This document shows, piece after piece, positions 24,220 through 25,671 of a DNA stretch of 25,671 nucleotides. This DNA comes from an uncultured Azohydromonas sp. (lineage in GTDB: Bacteria > Pseudomonadota > Gammaproteobacteria > Burkholderiales > Burkholderiaceae_C), in assembly GCF_937926365.1 (NCBI RefSeq), contig NZ_CALAOH010000190.1, positions 1 to 25,671 on the forward strand, in the 5' to 3' direction. The notes under the pieces are model-generated. The model was not told the origin of the DNA. It did no database searches and saw nothing but the letters and a program-made list of their open reading frames with translations. The translations under genes were made by a program, and so were the position numbers. Position 1 is the first letter of the stretch. Every line of letters starts with the position of its first letter.

Positions 24220-25185
24220 ATGCTGCGCACCCTGCTTGGCGGCTTGGCCGCCACTTTGATCGTCCTGAGCGCGGCCCATGCCGGCGCGCCCCAGGTCAAG
24301 ACGCAGGCCCCCGGCTACCACCGCATGCTGCTGGGCGATTTCGAGATCACGGCGCTGTCCGACGGCACGGTCAAGCTGCCCATGGACCAGCTGCTGCACG
24401 CGCACCCGGGCGAAGCCCAGCGCCGCTTCGAGCGGGCACGCCTGGAGCTGCCGGCCGAAACCTCCTTCAACGGTTACCTGATCAACACCGGTTCCAAGCT
24501 GGTGCTCATCGACACCGGTGCCGCGAGCAACTTCGGTCCCACGCTGGGCAAGCTCATCGCCAACCTGCGCGCCGCGGGCTACCAGCCCGAGCAGGTGGAC
24601 GAGGTCTACATCACGCACCTGCATCCGGACCACGTGGGCGGGCTGGTGCTCGACGGCCAGCGCGCCTTTCCCAACGCCGTGGTGCGCGCCGACAAGGCCG
24701 ACGCCGAGTACTGGCTGAGCACGGCCCACATGGAAAAGGCGCCCAAGGAGGCGCAAGGCTTCTTCCAGGCCGCCATGGCGGCGTTGAAGCCCTACGTGGA
24801 CGCGGGCAAGTTCCAGCCCTTCGAAGGCTCGACCGAACTGGTGCCGGGCATCCGGGCCATGCCGCTGCACGGCCACACGCCGGGGCACAACGGCTACCTG
24901 GTGAGCAGCCAGGGCCAGCGGCTGCTGGTGTGGGGCGACGTGATGCACGCCGCGGCGGTGCAGATGCCCGACCCGGGCGTGACGATCCAGTTCGACACCG
25001 ACCCCAAGGCCGCCGCGCCGCAGCGGCGCAAGGTGATGGCCGAGGCCGCGCGCGAGGGCATCTGGATCGCCGGCGCGCACCTCTCCTTCCCCGGCCTGGG
25101 CCGACTGCGCGCCCAGGGCAAGGGCTACGAGTGGCAGCCGCTGAACTACAGCAGCCTGCCCGTGGCGCCGGCGGCGTCGAAGTAA
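24220..25185 (+). CDS. Secreted metallo-beta-lactamase-fold hydrolase, methyl parathion hydrolase family, lactonase-like active site
   Basis: 321 residues. A Sec signal peptide (LLGGLAATLIVLSAAHA, cleavage near 21) leads to a two-metal hydrolase: THLHPDH gives H133, H135, D137 and H138, and H219 (HGHTPGH), D240 (WGDVMH) and H287 (AHLSFPG) complete the site. The sequence follows methyl parathion hydrolase (MPH) almost throughout (PGYHRMLLGDFEITALSDGT, NLRAAGYQPEQVDEVYITH). The MPH aromatic pocket is kept: F105, W165 and F181 correspond to F119, W179 and F196. At five recalled positions that separate MPH from its dihydrocoumarin-lactonase ancestor it has the ancestral state: L58, no Ser at 193, H243, I256 and F258. 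A periplasmic lactonase/esterase is thus more likely than an organophosphate hydrolase. ATG 24220 follows GAGAG and starts the signal peptide directly; an ATG at 24181 adds 13 residues. Confidence 0.92.
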   Translation: MLRTLLGGLAATLIVLSAAHAGAPQVKTQAPGYHRMLLGDFEITALSDGTVKLPMDQLLHAHPGEAQRRFERARLELPAETSFNGYLINTGSKLVLIDTGAASNFGPTLGKLIANLRAAGYQPEQVDEVYITHLHPDHVGGLVLDGQRAFPNAVVRADKADAEYWLSTAHMEKAPKEAQGFFQAAMAALKPYVDAGKFQPFEGSTELVPGIRAMPLHGHTPGHNGYLVSSQGQRLLVWGDVMHAAAVQMPDPGVTIQFDTDPKAAAPQRRKVMAEAAREGIWIAGAHLSFPGLGRLRAQGKGYEWQPLNYSSLPVAPAASK

Positions 25186-25199
25186 GCCCACGGGCCACG

Positions 25200-25225
25200 C
25201 GCGCCGCCGTCCCCGACGCGGCGCG
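25200..25225 (+). terminator. GC hairpin after the hydrolase gene (possible terminator)
   Basis: CGCGCCGC (25200-25207) and GCGGCGCG (25218-25225) form a perfect 8-bp stem across a 10-base loop, 14 nt after the hydrolase stop. No T tract follows, so it is a candidate only. Confidence 0.4.
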
Positions 25226-25335
25226 GCGTTGAGCCCCCGGGCGGCCGGTACGCCGCCTGCCCTGTGCTCCGGCAGCACGCGCGGCCCGCCGCCGGGGCCG
25301 CGCTTTCCTCTCGTCTCCTGCCGGAAAGCACGCCC

Positions 25336-25656
25336 ATGTCCGAACTGCTCGACGCCCTGCAATGGCCCGCGATGGCGGCCACCCTGGTCGCCTCCTGGAT
25401 GGTGGCCTCCCAGCGCAAGCGCAAGCGCAACTGGGGCTTCTGGGTCTTCATCCTCAGCAACGTGCTGTGGCTGGCCTGGGGCTGGCACACCAAGGCCTGG
25501 GCGCTGATGGCGCTGCAGCTGGGCCTGTTCGTGCTCAACCTGCGCGCGGCACGCAAGAACGACCCTGAGCGGGACGCGCGGCAGGACGGCGTCCCGGCCC
25601 GGGGCGCCGCCGCTCGCAACGCCCCGGCCGGCGCGCAGCCGGCTTCCCCGCGCTAG
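25336..25656 (+). CDS. Small membrane protein of unknown function
   Basis: 106 residues. Two to three hydrophobic helices are visible: around 10-24 (WPAMAATLVASWMVA), 33-50 (WGFWVFILSNVLWLAWGW) and 54-70 (AWALMALQLGLFVLNLR), separated by a basic RKRKRN loop that should face the cytoplasm. The C-terminal 30 residues are hydrophilic and Ala/Pro/Arg-rich. The Trp-rich pattern (SNVLWLAWGW) faintly resembles small PnuC-like or SemiSWEET-type membrane proteins, but I cannot assign a family. The ATG at 25336 has only a weak GGAAAG upstream; the ORF opens at 25264, before this start. Confidence 0.7.
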   Translation: MSELLDALQWPAMAATLVASWMVASQRKRKRNWGFWVFILSNVLWLAWGWHTKAWALMALQLGLFVLNLRAARKNDPERDARQDGVPARGAAARNAPAGAQPASPR

Positions 25657-25671
25657 GCGCAGCGCCCGCCG

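Noticed and set aside
24220..25185. Naming this gene methyl parathion hydrolase (organophosphate degradation)
   Set aside because: Overall similarity is high, but the residues recalled as needed for the organophosphate activity are in the lactonase-like state.
1..25671. CRISPR arrays, tRNA or rRNA genes, insertion sequences, prophage genes
   Set aside because: No regularly spaced direct repeats, no recognisable tRNA arms or rRNA segments, and no transposase, integrase or phage structural proteins were seen.

Overview
This is a GC-rich window with typical bacterial gene packing. The gene set points to a betaproteobacterium of the order Burkholderiales, most likely the family Comamonadaceae. 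Reasons: System II cytochrome c biogenesis genes (resB-ccsB) next to the msrPQ repair pair, two orphan Bug/TctC-type periplasmic binding proteins, a double-length UvrA, malonyl-CoA synthetase, and GTG/TTG starts. Family placement is inference; no rRNA or tRNA gene lies in the window.

Layout. (1) 1-3754, plus strand: the 3' end of resB, ccsB (ATGA overlap), a strong terminator, then msrP-msrQ for repair of oxidised periplasmic methionines. (2) 3744-9413, minus strand: one 1889-residue UvrA holding two complete UvrA units, overlapping msrQ tail to tail. (3) 9728-13196, plus strand: a stand-alone receiver protein, a Bug-type binding protein, malonyl-CoA synthetase and a small Cys-rich protein. 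(4) 13175-15862, minus strand: an EF-hand-type calcium-binding protein, a shorter diverged paralogue of it, and a BON-domain lipoprotein with its own terminator. (5) 16048-22757, minus strand: a glucarate dehydratase-family enzyme with a Bug-type binding protein, an alpha/beta hydrolase with an S8 (subtilisin-like) peptidase, and a LacI-family regulator. (6) 22879-25656: a small disordered protein, a YigZ/IMPACT protein (minus), an oxidoreductase-like small Cys protein, a secreted metallo-beta-lactamase-fold hydrolase of the methyl parathion hydrolase family, and a small membrane protein.

How the genes work together. The LacI gene and the binding protein-dehydratase operon lie about 4.4 kb apart but share a 14-bp operator built on GGTAGCGCTACC. 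Two copies sit before the binding protein and one before lacI, and this ties the sugar-acid uptake and dehydration genes to the regulator across the intervening peptidase/hydrolase pair. The binding protein and malonyl-CoA synthetase in region 3 may likewise handle a carboxylic acid, but no membrane TctAB subunits are present for either binding protein.

Most notable points: the shared LacI operator; the hydrolase at 24220-25185, which keeps every metal ligand of methyl parathion hydrolase yet carries the lactonase-like state at all five positions recalled as separating the two activities; the double UvrA with an incomplete zinc site in its first unit; the uncharacterised S8 peptidase-alpha/beta hydrolase pair; and the tandem EF-hand-type paralogues. 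I found no CRISPR array, prophage, insertion sequence or clearly novel multi-gene defence system.
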